Assembly: GCA_963717445.1 (NCBI GenBank)
Contig: OY970334.1
Location: 682,001-746,000, forward strand
Length of the DNA: 64,000 nt
From: JAGVPT01 sp963717445
Lineage (GTDB): Bacteria; Bacteroidota; Ignavibacteria; UBA10030; UBA8401
Reading direction: 5' to 3'
In this document: one piece after another, positions 28,415 through 38,156 of the stretch
How positions within the stretch are numbered: the first letter of the stretch is position 1
How the letters are laid out: every line of letters begins with the position of its first letter
Program-made: the position numbers and the translations under genes
Notes under the pieces: model-generated
Seen by the model: the letters and a program-made list of their open reading frames with translations, nothing else
The model's database searches: none
Told to the model about the DNA's origin: nothing

Positions 28415-29984
28415 TCAATCGGAATCGAGTTTCTGAATTGTCAGCACAAATTTGTACACCGTCTGTCCGCGTATTTCCTGCAACTCGACCGATTGCAGCG
28501 TAGCTTTTTCAAACATGTTCGCGATGCGCGGGATGCGGGGCCGGTACAGTGTATAGCCCGTCAGCTCAATGGTACTGTCCGGTTTGGTAATAATGTCTCC
28601 GATCCAGACGGACTTGACATCGTCGACGCTTTGGGTGAGGTGATAAAACACTTTGCTCCACCGATTGTAGTTCGGGACGATGTTGTCGTACACTTCGAGT
28701 GCACTGATAAATTGCTGGTTCTGTACCGTCAAACTGTCGAGAATCTTTTGAAGGCGCTGGTTCTCGGACTGCTGAAGCTGCTTTTCCTGGAGTTCTCTGT
28801 TCGCGGCGCGGACATCTTCCGCGAGATCCGCTACCCGGGTGGTGAAAAACAGCGTAGCAAGAAAAATGCCCAGCATCAGAACATACCCGTGCCATGCAAG
28901 CTTGAAGACTTTCTGCCCTTCGCGAAAACTTTGGGGGAGGAGGTCGACGGAGTAGTAGTTCGCGTTCTTCGGATCGAGTACCTCTCATCGCTACGGAAAT
29001 CGGGACCGCATATTCCGACGTTATTTCCTCGACGCTTTGCTCCAACGCGCCGGTATCCAGATTTTTTGGAACAAGATATTCGATCGGAGCTTCCGCGAAT
29101 TGCGGCGAGAGAAATTGCTTCAATTCGAGCTTGTGCGCTTCGCCCGCGAGGAAAATCCTGTCGAGGCGCATAATGCCCGCGCTGTCCTGTTCGAGCAGGA
29201 TGCGCGAATAGAGGGTGTTTTCAATGTTCGGCGAAGTTCTTCCTTCGCTGATCACCGGCGCAAAATGCAAGAAATCCTTCCCCTTCAAGAAAATCAGCCT
29301 GCTGAATTCACTCCCGACGTACATGATGACCGAAATTTCGTCCAGGCCGACTTCATAATTTGCACGGACAAGGTTCATCAGAGAAATATCCGATGTCTCG
29401 ATGAACGGAATCCGGGGAATTCTCTTGCCGATAAAGTCTTTGATATTCTCCAGAATGTCGATGAGGCTGAGCCCGTCTTCACGAATAACGGAAAGTATCT
29501 GCCCCTCGGTCGCCTTAATAAAAGCAACCGCATCCGGGTTGGGCTTGGATGCGCGAATTTTGGAAAGTTCCTCGACTAACTTTCTCTTCAGCTTTCCACC
29601 GCTGAGGCCGAATGAATCCTCAAACGTCTGGTAATAGACGCTCGGCTCGGAGATCGAATAAGAAAATTGATATTTGTAGGATGGGTAATCGGTGAGTAAT
29701 CCAAGAATGACGCTGTTGTTCGTTTCCGCCCCCTCAGCCTCTTCTGCAACGCCTTCCTGGATCATCGGAGCACTCGCGGACACTTCCAACAAATCCACGC
29801 CTTCCAGGCCGGCGCCGACTTCAGCCGTAGCTTGCCGTTCCTCAAGTTTCTTCACGAGGTTGACGGTCTTGAAGTCTTCAAGATGGAATTGCTTGCCCCT
29901 CAACGCGATGTGGACAAACTTAACGTCCAGTCCGTCGACAAAAACAGCGAGGGCAGTTTTTCCTTCTCCTTTTGAATAGGGCAT
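28415..29984 (-). CDS. Type IV pilus PilM-PilN-like protein, interrupted by a +1 frameshift
   Basis: The first 335 codons encode a PilM-like actin-fold protein (ALAVFVDGLDVKFVHIAL; ISVIMYVGSEFSRLIFLKG; DRIFLAGEAHKLELKQFL; then SEYAVPISVAMRG, the typical PilM end). Near 28977 the frame moves by one base: after AGA GGT ACT, skipping one base gives GAT CCG AAG (Asp-Pro-Lys), and the reading continues as PilN: NYYSVDLLPQSF, a membrane helix (YVLMLGIFLATLFF), a coiled coil and a PilN domain ending KFVLTIQKLDSD. No start or ribosome site is seen at the junction, so the intact gene is probably a PilM-PilN fusion of 522 residues. PilM is divergent and contains an acidic insertion near residues 55-95. 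The break is either an error or a lesion that would abolish piliation. Confidence 0.8.
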
Positions 29985-30020
29985 GTGGAAATGCTGTCGG
30001 TGTTGTGTGTAATACTCTTT

Positions 30021-30140
30021 GAGACTTCTGAATAATTTTAAAAGTACGGCTCACGCAAAGACGCAATGCGGCAAAATGTTTTAACAACAGAGTCTTTGCG
30101 CCTTCGCGGCTTGGCGAGAGACAATTTTTCAGAAGCCTCT
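30021..30140. repeat. 120-bp dispersed inverted-repeat element
   Basis: The ends GAGACTTCTGAATAATT (30021-30037) and its near-complement AATTTTTCAGAAGCCTC (ending 30139) form imperfect terminal inverted repeats. An inner pair, CTCACGCAAAGACGCAA and TTTGCGCCTTCGCGG, makes a second stem. The left end through GGCTCACGCAAAG recurs in every unit of the tandem array at 13.6-14.9 kb. It sits in the 242-bp gap between pilT and the pilM-like gene and is non-coding. Confidence 0.75.
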
Positions 30141-30226
30141 ATTAATAGGAACTACTACATTCGAAACGTACCGTTCGGCGTTATATCCGTCCACACCAAC
30201 GTCGCGAAATTACCCGGCAGTCATTG

Positions 30227-31504
30227 CTACGGCTGAACTCCGGCCCCCAGCAATTGTTGCATGCGCTTCTTGTTGTTTGAAAAATTAATCGCCGACTCAA
30301 GCGAAATTTTTTTCTGGGCAAACAATCGCTTTAAGTCTTGCTCCATCGTCGTCATCCCCTGATCGCCCGATTCTTGAATCATTTGATAAATTTCGCCGGT
30401 GTTGTTGTTTTTGATTGCAGAACGTACAGATGGGGTCATCACCATGACCTCACGTGCAAGCACTCTTTTCCCGTCGAGGCTCGGAATCAGTTTCTGCGAC
30501 ATGACACAACGAAGCACATCGGCTAAGCGATTGCGCACTCTCTCCTGTTCCGCCGGGGGAACTTCACCGATGATACGGTCGATACTTTCAACCGCCGAAG
30601 CCGTATGGAGCGTAGAAAATACCTTATGTCCGCTGTCGGTAATTTCAAGCGAAACCATAATCGTTTCCGGGTCGCGCATTTCGCCGATAACAATAATATC
30701 CGGATCTTGCCGAAGCGCTTGAATAGCACCTTCCTTGAAAGACAGAACGTCCCGTCCCACTTCCCGGTGACGGACAATGCATCGATCAGACCGGTGAACA
30801 AACTCAATCGGGGATGCAATGATCACAATATGGCCGTCAACCGTATGATTATTGAGATCGATCATTGCATCAAGCGTCGAGCTTTTACCGGAGCCGGTGA
30901 TGCCGGTGACCAGGGTCAACCCCTCCTTCGTGTGCGCGAGGCTCACAATTTTTGTAATATTCGGATGGAGTTCGAGCGCTTTATAGGGACGAATCGTCTG
31001 ATTGATTGCGCGCATATTGAGCGCAATTTGATCAAGGTCGAGGTATGCATCCGCACGAAAACGAACCGTTCTTTCCCCATCTTCAATCATGTAGGAAAAA
31101 TCCAGATTTTTGTTCTCGTACAGCACTTGCCGCTGCCGCGCCATCAGCAAGGATTGAATGAGAATATTGATCTCATCGAATCCCAGCGCTTGAATTGTTT
31201 GGTCCGGCTTCTTGGACCCGAATACTCTATACCAAACAAGTCCTTGTCCTCCGTAACCTCCGAAATCAATATCCGACGCATTGATCACAAACATCCGGAG
31301 AAAAAAAGAATTGATAAACGCACGAAGGACAGTTCTGTTCTCCACCGGCTGCTTTTCAACGAGGTCGCCGATAAATATTTGACGTTCCAGCCCGTACACG
31401 CTCTCGGGAATTTGTGCAACCATTTGCTGCAAAATTTGACGCGCTTTCAGTTGAGTTTCATCAACCGGCGCGGCAACAGGTGCAGCGATCACAGGTTCCA
31501 TCAA
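30227..31504 (-). CDS. pilT: Pilus retraction ATPase
   Basis: Hexameric ATPase that depolymerises the pilus. Of 425 residues, the N-terminal PAS-like part precedes Walker A (TGITGSGKSSTLDAMI), an Asp box, Walker B (DPDIIVIGEMRDPETI) and the His box (GHKVFSTLHTASAVESIDRIIG), followed by RLADVLRCVMSQKLIP. These are typical of PilT/PilU. The AIRNLIRE motif needed for retraction in PilT is not preserved exactly: the corresponding region reads VRSAIKNNNTGEIYQMIQ. The first codons carry an Ala/Pro-rich segment (about 3-15). It is upstream of pilM-pilQ on the same strand, separated by a repeat element. PilU is an alternative name for this family. Confidence 0.92.
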   Translation of the reverse strand: MMEPVIAAPVAAPVDETQLKARQILQQMVAQIPESVYGLERQIFIGDLVEKQPVENRTVLRAFINSFFLRMFVINASDIDFGGYGGQGLVWYRVFGSKKPDQTIQALGFDEINILIQSLLMARQRQVLYENKNLDFSYMIEDGERTVRFRADAYLDLDQIALNMRAINQTIRPYKALELHPNITKIVSLAHTKEGLTLVTGITGSGKSSTLDAMIDLNNHTVDGHIVIIASPIEFVHRSDRCIVRHREVGRDVLSFKEGAIQALRQDPDIIVIGEMRDPETIMVSLEITDSGHKVFSTLHTASAVESIDRIIGEVPPAEQERVRNRLADVLRCVMSQKLIPSLDGKRVLAREVMVMTPSVRSAIKNNNTGEIYQMIQESGDQGMTTMEQDLKRLFAQKKISLESAINFSNNKKRMQQLLGAGVQP

Positions 31505-31772
31505 AATATCTCAGCGAGTGAATAAATGTCTCTCATTTTCTATTCCTTGTGCGAAAGCAGAGTAAAGAGAGAACTCTCAAGTTTTACATTAGATGTCGTG
31601 GTGAATATATTGAAACCGTTAGTGAAAGTCAATAAAAAAACTCAGGAGGGAAATCTTGGAATAGGAATGAGATGAGCCTGCTTTTGACTATAGCAAGGAT
31701 AAACGAAATAGATCGCCGTAAACCGCCCCGCCTCATCGAAAAAACCAGGAAGCCTCCGTTAAAAGCATCCCT

Positions 31773-33032
31773 CTATTCCCACCATTCGAGAATTTCATAG
31801 CTCCCGGTGGTAGGAAAGCAAGGCGGAGCTGTGACAAGCATCCGTTGATCGTAGCTGTAAGACTTTGAATATCCAGTGGTCAGGTTTCCACTACCATTCA
31901 ACGTACCTACTGGCTCCCGTTGCTGTTGACTCACTCCGCCTAAAAGATGAATACTACCCGCTACTGATTTGGTACTATAATCTTGAGCTGTTAATCCCTG
32001 GTTTAAAGAAAATAAGGAGCCCTGGATATTTATCCCATTGGCAGGATTATTATTGTTGGCGCTGTCGGTAATTACAATGGAGTTTGATGCGCAAATGCCT
32101 AACATGTCCGTAGAGGAGGGGTCGGCAATTGGGTTGTCGTTGTACACAACGGAAGAATCGAGAAATACTTGACCCTTCGCAGTAGCAATGTTGGAGGAAT
32201 TAGTGCTGCTCATAGCCGCAATCGTCACCTGACCGCTGACCACCCCTTTTATGCGAATATTACCTCCGTTGACAACAATCACTTTATTCGTTCCGGCGAA
32301 AGTTGTCAACGGTGCCGTAGTCCAGGCACCGGCTGTTCCGTTCCTATATGTAACGGTTCCGTTCTTATTAAAAGTAAGATAAAAATCATTGGTTGTAGCA
32401 AGATAAAAACCGCCCCCCGCCTGTTGTGCTTTGCTTTGTACTAGACTAAGATCGGTCGGCATAGTGATCGAAACTCCCGATTGAAAGCCGCCGTTGAATT
32501 GCGGCTTGTCACTTTTGCTCGACAAGCTAACACCTTGGAATGCCGTCGTTTTACCCTCAAACACCGGATTCCCGCCAACATAAATTTTCCCATTGGTGTG
32601 ATAAGGCCCCCACACAGTATCTCCATTTGCCCAAACGATACTGCTGGGATCGACGTTCGAGTAGTAAGCAAATTTCGAGAAAAGGCTGGGCTGGAGAAGG
32701 ATCTTGATTGTGTCTGTTTGTCCTTGGTACTTTGCACCGGTAACGATCTGAATCCTGCTCGAATCGGTTCCATTAACAACCATGTTCACATTAACTGAAA
32801 ATGTCCCACCGCCAAACGGGACATTTTGGAATCCGGTTCTCCAGTTAGGGGTCGTAAAAACCTGATTGCAGGCGAAATTGGTTCCTGCCTCAGCGATATT
32901 GAGAAGATTGGTGTTCTCCTGATAATTGATTGCATTGGTAAATGCATCAAGACTGACTCTCGATAAATTTAGGCCGCTCATAAGGCACAAAATAGTAAAA
33001 CCTATCGCAAGATAAATAGCGTTCCGTCCCAT
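31773..33032 (-). CDS. Pilus-associated protein, PilX-like with DUF4900-type region
   Basis: Starts MGRNAIYLAIGFTILCLMSGL, a Met-Gly directly followed by a hydrophobic helix as in all the pilin-like proteins of this locus. Of 419 residues, the rest is a large extracellular beta-rich domain: after an early NLLNIAEAGTNFACNQVF helix segment (AEAG is common in PilX-type proteins) come repeated short strands, including GPYHTNGKIYVGGNPVF and NIRIKGVVSGQVTIAAM, which resemble DUF4900-type parallel beta structures. It is probably a minor pilin or tip component. It starts 22 bp after the PilW-like gene and precedes pilT by 268 bp (31505-31772, nothing recognised). Assignment rests on position and N-terminal form. 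Confidence 0.7.
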   Translation of the reverse strand: MGRNAIYLAIGFTILCLMSGLNLSRVSLDAFTNAINYQENTNLLNIAEAGTNFACNQVFTTPNWRTGFQNVPFGGGTFSVNVNMVVNGTDSSRIQIVTGAKYQGQTDTIKILLQPSLFSKFAYYSNVDPSSIVWANGDTVWGPYHTNGKIYVGGNPVFEGKTTAFQGVSLSSKSDKPQFNGGFQSGVSITMPTDLSLVQSKAQQAGGGFYLATTNDFYLTFNKNGTVTYRNGTAGAWTTAPLTTFAGTNKVIVVNGGNIRIKGVVSGQVTIAAMSSTNSSNIATAKGQVFLDSSVVYNDNPIADPSSTDMLGICASNSIVITDSANNNNPANGINIQGSLFSLNQGLTAQDYSTKSVAGSIHLLGGVSQQQREPVGTLNGSGNLTTGYSKSYSYDQRMLVTAPPCFPTTGSYEILEWWE

Positions 33033-33054
33033 TTATTTCCTCCGCTAAAAAATT

Positions 33055-33699
33055 TTAGCGACTCTTAAGATTTTGCGAAACCAACCGCACTTGCCTCCAA
33101 AAAGCCTGCGAGTATTGAGTGTCAAACTTCGCCGTATTATACCGGAGCGAATCCGCCGCACTGTTTTCTACTTGAACGGTTATTTGCATAGCCCAGATTT
33201 GTCCGGGATTTGTAATAGGGAATTTTAGCGTGTCGCCGAACGCACTGAAGTACAATAAACTAAACTGGGTAATTCCTAAATTTGCGCCTTTTGGGGGAGC
33301 ATTATTGACGACACGGTAGAGAATCCTGTCATTGGGATTAGGAGTCGACGAGAGCTCGCTTGTAGGTCCGGTGTAATAATACACAATGTCGGGAACACCA
33401 TCGCCGTTAGGATATCCCGGCGTGGCCAAATCTGTGTAGAACTTTATCTTGTTCGAATCGGCCAGAATAATATACTTAGTCGGGTCGGGAAGTTGACTGG
33501 GATCTTCGCAGTATCCTATTTTGCGAAAGTCATATTGAATCATGTTGACAACAGTGATAATGTTGCTTTGCACCAACAAATCGCCGTTGTACATCTGAAT
33601 GCTTTCGCTGACGGTGCCGTTCAAGCGTATAGCCATGAGCAAAAGAGTACCAAACGTCAACGACGATGCAATGATATCAAGAACTACTTGTGAACCCAT
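33055..33699 (-). CDS. Minor pilin-like protein (PilW-like)
   Basis: The 214-residue protein begins MGSQVVLDIIASSLTFGTLLLMAIRL: Met-Gly, then an N-terminal hydrophobic helix, without a longer leader. Residues 35-60 (GDLLVQSNIITVVNMIQYDFRKIGYCED) look like the helix and first loop of PilW-type minor pilins, and the C-terminal part is beta-rich with an aromatic-basic end. The gene lies 20 bp after the 165-residue minor pilin and 22 bp before the PilX-like gene, so these three form a minor-pilin group like pilV-pilW-pilX of other type IV pili. Function inferred from this order. Confidence 0.65.
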   Translation of the reverse strand: MGSQVVLDIIASSLTFGTLLLMAIRLNGTVSESIQMYNGDLLVQSNIITVVNMIQYDFRKIGYCEDPSQLPDPTKYIILADSNKIKFYTDLATPGYPNGDGVPDIVYYYTGPTSELSSTPNPNDRILYRVVNNAPPKGANLGITQFSLLYFSAFGDTLKFPITNPGQIWAMQITVQVENSAADSLRYNTAKFDTQYSQAFWRQVRLVSQNLKSR

Positions 33700-33719
33700 G
33701 GTACACTTTCACGTTGTTG

Positions 33720-34217
33720 TTATCTAAAAAACCAATAGCTCATCACAGTATAAAATGTCAATGTGTCGGTCATATACTTGCTCGACACCTTGACGGTCAT
33801 TTGCTTGTTATAAGTCTGCGTATTCGAAACTGTAATAACGTTATTGGTGATATTCACATATTGAACCGTTACGTCCGTCGCAAAAATGGCGGACCCGGCC
33901 AGACTATCAATTTTGTGCAGACCGTTGAAGTCATCAAAGTCATCATAATGCGGGTACACTTCACCTGATTCAGGTCCCAGCTTATTGGCTGCGGTGAAGC
34001 TCGTCGGCTGTGAAATGCCCACGGTATCTGAGAGTTCGTCAAACGCAAGACCGGTCGCTTCCTCAATCACAGACGTGCCCAACGATGTTGCCGTAATCCT
34101 GTATGCAGCCATTTCGATACTGCCGCCGCTTTGGGCGTTATCATTGTTGACGGAAAGTATCATGCGACTCAACATCATCATCGCCATTATTGTCAGAAGT
34201 GTTTGTCCCGTGCCCAT
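33720..34217 (-). CDS. Minor pilin-like protein (PilV-like)
   Basis: A 165-residue protein starting MGTGQTLLTIMAMMMLSRMIL: again Met-Gly immediately before a hydrophobic helix. After it come AAYRITATSLGTSVIEEATGLAFDELSD, a long amphipathic helix as in PilV-type minor pilins, and then beta strands ending in an aromatic-basic tail (SYWFFR). It is the first of three minor-pilin-like genes (spacings of 20 and 22 bp). Upstream, the 291-bp gap to pilB (34218-34508) contains no gene or terminator that I could recognise. The role is inferred from N-terminal form and context. Confidence 0.65.
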   Translation of the reverse strand: MGTGQTLLTIMAMMMLSRMILSVNNDNAQSGGSIEMAAYRITATSLGTSVIEEATGLAFDELSDTVGISQPTSFTAANKLGPESGEVYPHYDDFDDFNGLHKIDSLAGSAIFATDVTVQYVNITNNVITVSNTQTYNKQMTVKVSSKYMTDTLTFYTVMSYWFFR

Positions 34218-34508
34218 GATTTATTCTCCGAGTACCGTGACTATTACGCCGATCATCCGCATTAGATGCTTTCGTGTTAATCTAATTCTTTGAGAGAAAT
34301 AATGTTGTGGCAAAACGCACTGCCGCCTCTCAAAGCATCTTCACCCAATGGATTATATTGAGCAATCTTCGTGCCTAAGAAACGGCAAATTTTACACAGT
34401 AGAAATATTGAATTTCAGGCATTTGACGTAAACTCCAACCTATGGCCGGTGCATCGGTATTTTTGTTAGAGTAAAAATTACATCAAATCTTAGAGGGAGG
34501 GCAACACC

Positions 34509-36296
34509 TTATTCATCTTCAACTGTGGTGGAGATGACTTCCTCAAGTGTCGTGATGCCTTCTATCATCCGCTCCATACCCGATCGACGCAGAGTCCACA
34601 TTCCATCTTTTGCTGCCTGCTCGCGAATCGCATTCTCGTCGATTTTCTCTCCTGCGTTCAGAATAATGTCCTTGATTGCTTTCGAGAAATAGAGCGCTTC
34701 ATGGATAGCCGCTCGGCCTTTGTACCCGCCGTTGCATTTGTCGCATCCCGCCGCTTTGTAGAACTTGTGAGTGTGAAGCTCTTCTTCGGTGAAGCCGAAT
34801 TTCAACATATCGGGCCAATCTTCCTCGCCAAGCTCTTGTTTACAGAATTTGCAGAGTGTCCTGATCAAACGCTGGGCGACGATGACATTGATAGCGTACG
34901 CCAGAAGGAATGGTTCGATTCCCATCTTGTACAACCGCGCGATTGCGCTAGGCGCGTCATTTGTATGAAGTGTTGAGAAGACAAGGTGACCTGTATTCGC
35001 CATCTTGACTGCTGTCTCGGCAGTCACCTTATCACGCATTTCGCCGACGAGCACGATATCCGGATCGTGGCGCAAGATACCTCTGATCGATTGTTCGAAC
35101 GACATCTTCGGACCGATCTTTAACTGGCGCGCGCCCTTGATGATGTACTCGACCGGTTCCTCAATAGTCAGCACATTCACCGTCGGGTCGATGACCTGAT
35201 ATAACGCGGCAATCAAGGTCGTCGATTTTCCGGAACCGGTCGGTCCCGTAAGAATAATGATACCCTGCGGCTTCCTGATCGCCTTGTCGAAGAACGCTCG
35301 AGCGGGCCCCTGTAATCCGAGTTTATTGAGGTCAGTGATTACTTTGCGATCGTCCAGCACGCGGATGACGACGCTTTCAAACTTGTGCTTAAACTCAGTG
35401 GTCACAATCGGCATGATTGAAACGCGAAATCTCAATTGGTGGCCGTCGATGACACGCTGGATAAATCCGTCCTGAGACATCTCGCGTTCAAACCGGTCTA
35501 CATTTTTTGTTCTGTCTTTGACCACTGCCAGTACCGCTTCGGGCAACGTGTTCTCTTGGCGATGCCAGACTTGAAGGTTGCCATCTACTCGGAACAAAAA
35601 GTTTGTTACGTTACCTTCGGCGGGAACAATGTGAATATCGCTCACATCTCTACGAACGGCTTCGACGATGCATCCCTCGATCAGATTGGCAAGAGCGCTC
35701 TTGCTGATCTCCGCTTCAAGCGCTTCTTCGTCGACCGTAGCGTCGTCCTGGCCCGCATCGACAGTGATCTGATTATCTTCGAGCAATTTGAGAAATTCGT
35801 TTTGCGGCGGTATGACTTGTTCAAGAAGGTTCTGCAATTCCTTTAACCGGACGTAGGTCACTTCGTATTTCTTTGCGTTAAAATTTCTTGCGATGATTGG
35901 AATGTTCCTATCGGTCGGGTCGGTGCAGATGATGATGAGCTTGTCGGGCTGCTTCTCGTCGAATTTCAACGGCAGCATTTTCGATTGGATAAGCATATCG
36001 CGCTGCGATTCCGGTAACGCGTCGACAAGTTTTCGAATAAATTCAATGCGCGTTTTGTCCACGGCTTCGTCGGCAAGGTAGATCTCACGAAAGGCGTAGA
36101 GGTTCGCCACTTCGCGAAAGACCGCATCGTGGTCCGCATTGAATTCAGTCACGAGAATCTGGCCAAGGTTGCGGCGATCTTTCTTATTGGATTCCGATTC
36201 CTTCACTCTTAGCGACTTTTCGAGAGTCTCGTAATCGATGATCCCTTTTTTCAAAAGCGTATAGCCGATCTTATCAGTAATGTCTACATCGGGCAT
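34509..36296 (-). CDS. pilB: Pilus extension ATPase
   Basis: Powers pilus assembly. It has 595 residues. The N-terminal 150 form a T2SSE-N/MshEN-like region (IGYTLLKKGIIDYETLEKSL; NLGQILVTEF), a domain that in some relatives binds cyclic di-GMP; whether it does so here is inference. Then come Walker A (GPTGSGKSTTLIAALYQ), the Asp box around TIEEPVEY, Walker B (HDPDIVLVGEMRDKVTAE) and the His box (GHLVFSTLHTNDAP). Two CxxC pairs (CKFC near 500 and CDKC near 536) form the zinc site found in PilB/GspE but not PilT. pilC lies 26 bp upstream on the same strand. Confidence 0.94.
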   Translation of the reverse strand: MPDVDITDKIGYTLLKKGIIDYETLEKSLRVKESESNKKDRRNLGQILVTEFNADHDAVFREVANLYAFREIYLADEAVDKTRIEFIRKLVDALPESQRDMLIQSKMLPLKFDEKQPDKLIIICTDPTDRNIPIIARNFNAKKYEVTYVRLKELQNLLEQVIPPQNEFLKLLEDNQITVDAGQDDATVDEEALEAEISKSALANLIEGCIVEAVRRDVSDIHIVPAEGNVTNFLFRVDGNLQVWHRQENTLPEAVLAVVKDRTKNVDRFEREMSQDGFIQRVIDGHQLRFRVSIMPIVTTEFKHKFESVVIRVLDDRKVITDLNKLGLQGPARAFFDKAIRKPQGIIILTGPTGSGKSTTLIAALYQVIDPTVNVLTIEEPVEYIIKGARQLKIGPKMSFEQSIRGILRHDPDIVLVGEMRDKVTAETAVKMANTGHLVFSTLHTNDAPSAIARLYKMGIEPFLLAYAINVIVAQRLIRTLCKFCKQELGEEDWPDMLKFGFTEEELHTHKFYKAAGCDKCNGGYKGRAAIHEALYFSKAIKDIILNAGEKIDENAIREQAAKDGMWTLRRSGMERMIEGITTLEEVISTTVEDE

Positions 36297-36322
36297 AGGA
36301 TGATTTTCCTTCCCTCAAAAAA

Positions 36323-37705
36323 TTAAATGAAGGATCGAAACATGTACACAACGTGAATGAGAAGTCCGCCACCTCCCGGGGGCTTTGGCTTGATCGTTGC
36401 CGTTTCGGAAGAAACAAGCGTAAGTCCGGTCAAGACGACCATGATGATCATCGAAATGACGAGCTGAATTAAATCGATCGCATTCCTCATTCTGTAGCCG
36501 GTTTCTTTTTCATAATAATCTGCGAGCTGCAGGGCGGTATTTTTCACGGTACCTGTTTCCGCTCCGGAATGGAAACGCGAAATAGCGGTCTTCGTAAATA
36601 CGCCCGTCGCTTCAAATGCCTCGGTAATATTCATTCCTTTTTCAACCATCAGAGGAAGGGCGATGTTCTTAATTTGCGCTTCCATATATTTGTTGCCGCA
36701 CGCTTCTGCCGCCATTTTGATAACCTCGATATTTTCGCCCGACCCGCTGTAGAGGGCATAGAACACGCGGCAGAATATCTCGATGCTTGTCTTGTGCAAC
36801 AGGTCTCCCATCGCAGGGACTTTCCACATGTACCGATCGAGAAAATATCTTCCCTTCTCAGTGGTCGCAAATCGCAAAAACGCAAGGAGCGGAATTGCGA
36901 AAGCGAGCATGATATAGACGATGTTACCAACGATGAAGTCGCTCATTTTCAGCGTCGCTTTTGTCATCGGCGGCAATTCTATCTTGAATTTGACGAATAA
37001 ACTTGCCGTGGCGGGAAAAATATAGGCAACATAATATCCGACCGCGAAGAACAGGATCACGAGCGTAACGATCGGCATGATCAACGCGCTTTTCAAATTC
37101 TTTTTGAATTCCGCATTCCGTTCGAGAAATTTCGCCGTGCTCTCGTAAATTTCTCCCATGTTGCCGCTCTTCGAAGCAAGGCCGAGCATGTGGGCGGCAA
37201 ATTTCCCCAGTTCCTTTTCGTGCTTGATGAACGCTTTTTCACTGTCTTTTCCCTGTTTCAATTCCTGATTGATGTCGCGAACACATTCCCGAAGATTTTT
37301 ATTCGGAATGTCGTTGATGAGAAGTTGCATCATCTCGTTGAAGGGAAGCTTTTGCCTGATCAAGTCGGCACTCACGCGGACAAACGAAACAACCTCCGTT
37401 AACGGTACCGCGCCGGCCTTATCGAAAAGCTTTTTGCGGACAAAAAGAACTTGATAGCCCATTTTCGAAAGAGCATCTTGCACTTCTTGTTTTGTGAACG
37501 CCTTTTGCTCGCCGTCTATCTTTTCTTCCCCTTTTTTAACTCTGTAGAGAAATGTCGAACGGACACGCACTCCCGTTAACCTAAATTTCCGCTCCCGGGC
37601 CATTTGCCCTGCACGCTCTTTGGCAAGCTTCAAAGTTTCCGCATTGATAATTCCCTGGATCGGTTTGCCCGCCATGGAAAGTCCCTCAATTCGAAACTCC
37701 GGCAT
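36323..37705 (-). CDS. pilC: Type IV pilus inner-membrane platform protein
   Basis: Polytopic platform on which PilB acts. It has 460 residues. An N-terminal cytoplasmic part (YRVKKG near residue 53; region FTKQEVQDALSKMGYQ) is followed by two GspF/T2SSF domains. The first has TEVVSFVRVSADLIRQKLPFNEMM with membrane helices at about 208-230 and 255-280; the second has SIEIFCRVFYALYSGSGENIEVI...GMNITEAF and a last helix at about 412-435. The final tail is PKPPGGGG followed by a short hydrophobic end. The gene begins 451 bp downstream of a pilin (38157); the gap carries a family A miniature element. pilB follows 26 bp later. Confidence 0.93.
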   Translation of the reverse strand: MPEFRIEGLSMAGKPIQGIINAETLKLAKERAGQMARERKFRLTGVRVRSTFLYRVKKGEEKIDGEQKAFTKQEVQDALSKMGYQVLFVRKKLFDKAGAVPLTEVVSFVRVSADLIRQKLPFNEMMQLLINDIPNKNLRECVRDINQELKQGKDSEKAFIKHEKELGKFAAHMLGLASKSGNMGEIYESTAKFLERNAEFKKNLKSALIMPIVTLVILFFAVGYYVAYIFPATASLFVKFKIELPPMTKATLKMSDFIVGNIVYIMLAFAIPLLAFLRFATTEKGRYFLDRYMWKVPAMGDLLHKTSIEIFCRVFYALYSGSGENIEVIKMAAEACGNKYMEAQIKNIALPLMVEKGMNITEAFEATGVFTKTAISRFHSGAETGTVKNTALQLADYYEKETGYRMRNAIDLIQLVISMIIMVVLTGLTLVSSETATIKPKPPGGGGLLIHVVYMFRSFI

Positions 37706-38156
37706 GATGTCTACCCTTCCTCAACACTGGTTTTAGCATGTCTGCAGACGACCGTTTGGCGACTGCAATGAATCCTACACTGAAAAGATACAATCGGCGA
37801 GAATAAAAATCAACTTTCCTTACTGAGGTGACGGACACCTCACTCCAAAAATCACATTGTCCCAAAATATTTGGCAGGGCAAATCGGTAAGGTGTCCGTC
37901 ACCTCACCAAACTTGAGCACTACCTACCTTGATCTGAGCACGGGAAAAAATTTCCCTGCTTGCTAGCACAGCCGAAAATATTAAGCGTTACTTATTTTTG
38001 CAGGAGTTTTAGCCGCCTCTTTGTTGATGAACATTCTCTTTATGAAATCGATTGCAGTCTGACGAAGAAAATTGGAAAGAAGACGCTTATGACCCTGTTG
38101 GATCGATCAAAGATGATTTATCAAACGCACCCGTTTGATAAAGGTGGGCTCGAAAA
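37706..38156. other. Intergenic 451 bp with a family A miniature element (copy 2, about 37810-37924)
   Basis: Gap between a pilin gene and pilC, both on the minus strand. It holds the second family A copy: inner arms GAGGTGACGGACACCTCAC (from about 37825) and GGTGTCCGTCACCTCACC, and the right end GAGCACTACC stopping at 37924. The left terminal repeat is eroded, so the left boundary is uncertain. The remaining sequence, 37925-38156, shows no gene, tRNA or clear terminator. Confidence 0.75.

Noticed and set aside
30605..31525. Open frame of 306 codons on the plus strand
   Set aside because: Antisense to pilT, which has full Walker and His motifs; sequence is rich in Arg/Asn/His as expected for a shadow frame.
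31505..31772. Possible RNA gene or minor pilin between pilT and the PilX-like gene
   Set aside because: No cloverleaf, hairpin with T tract, or open frame with a hydrophobic N-terminus could be found.
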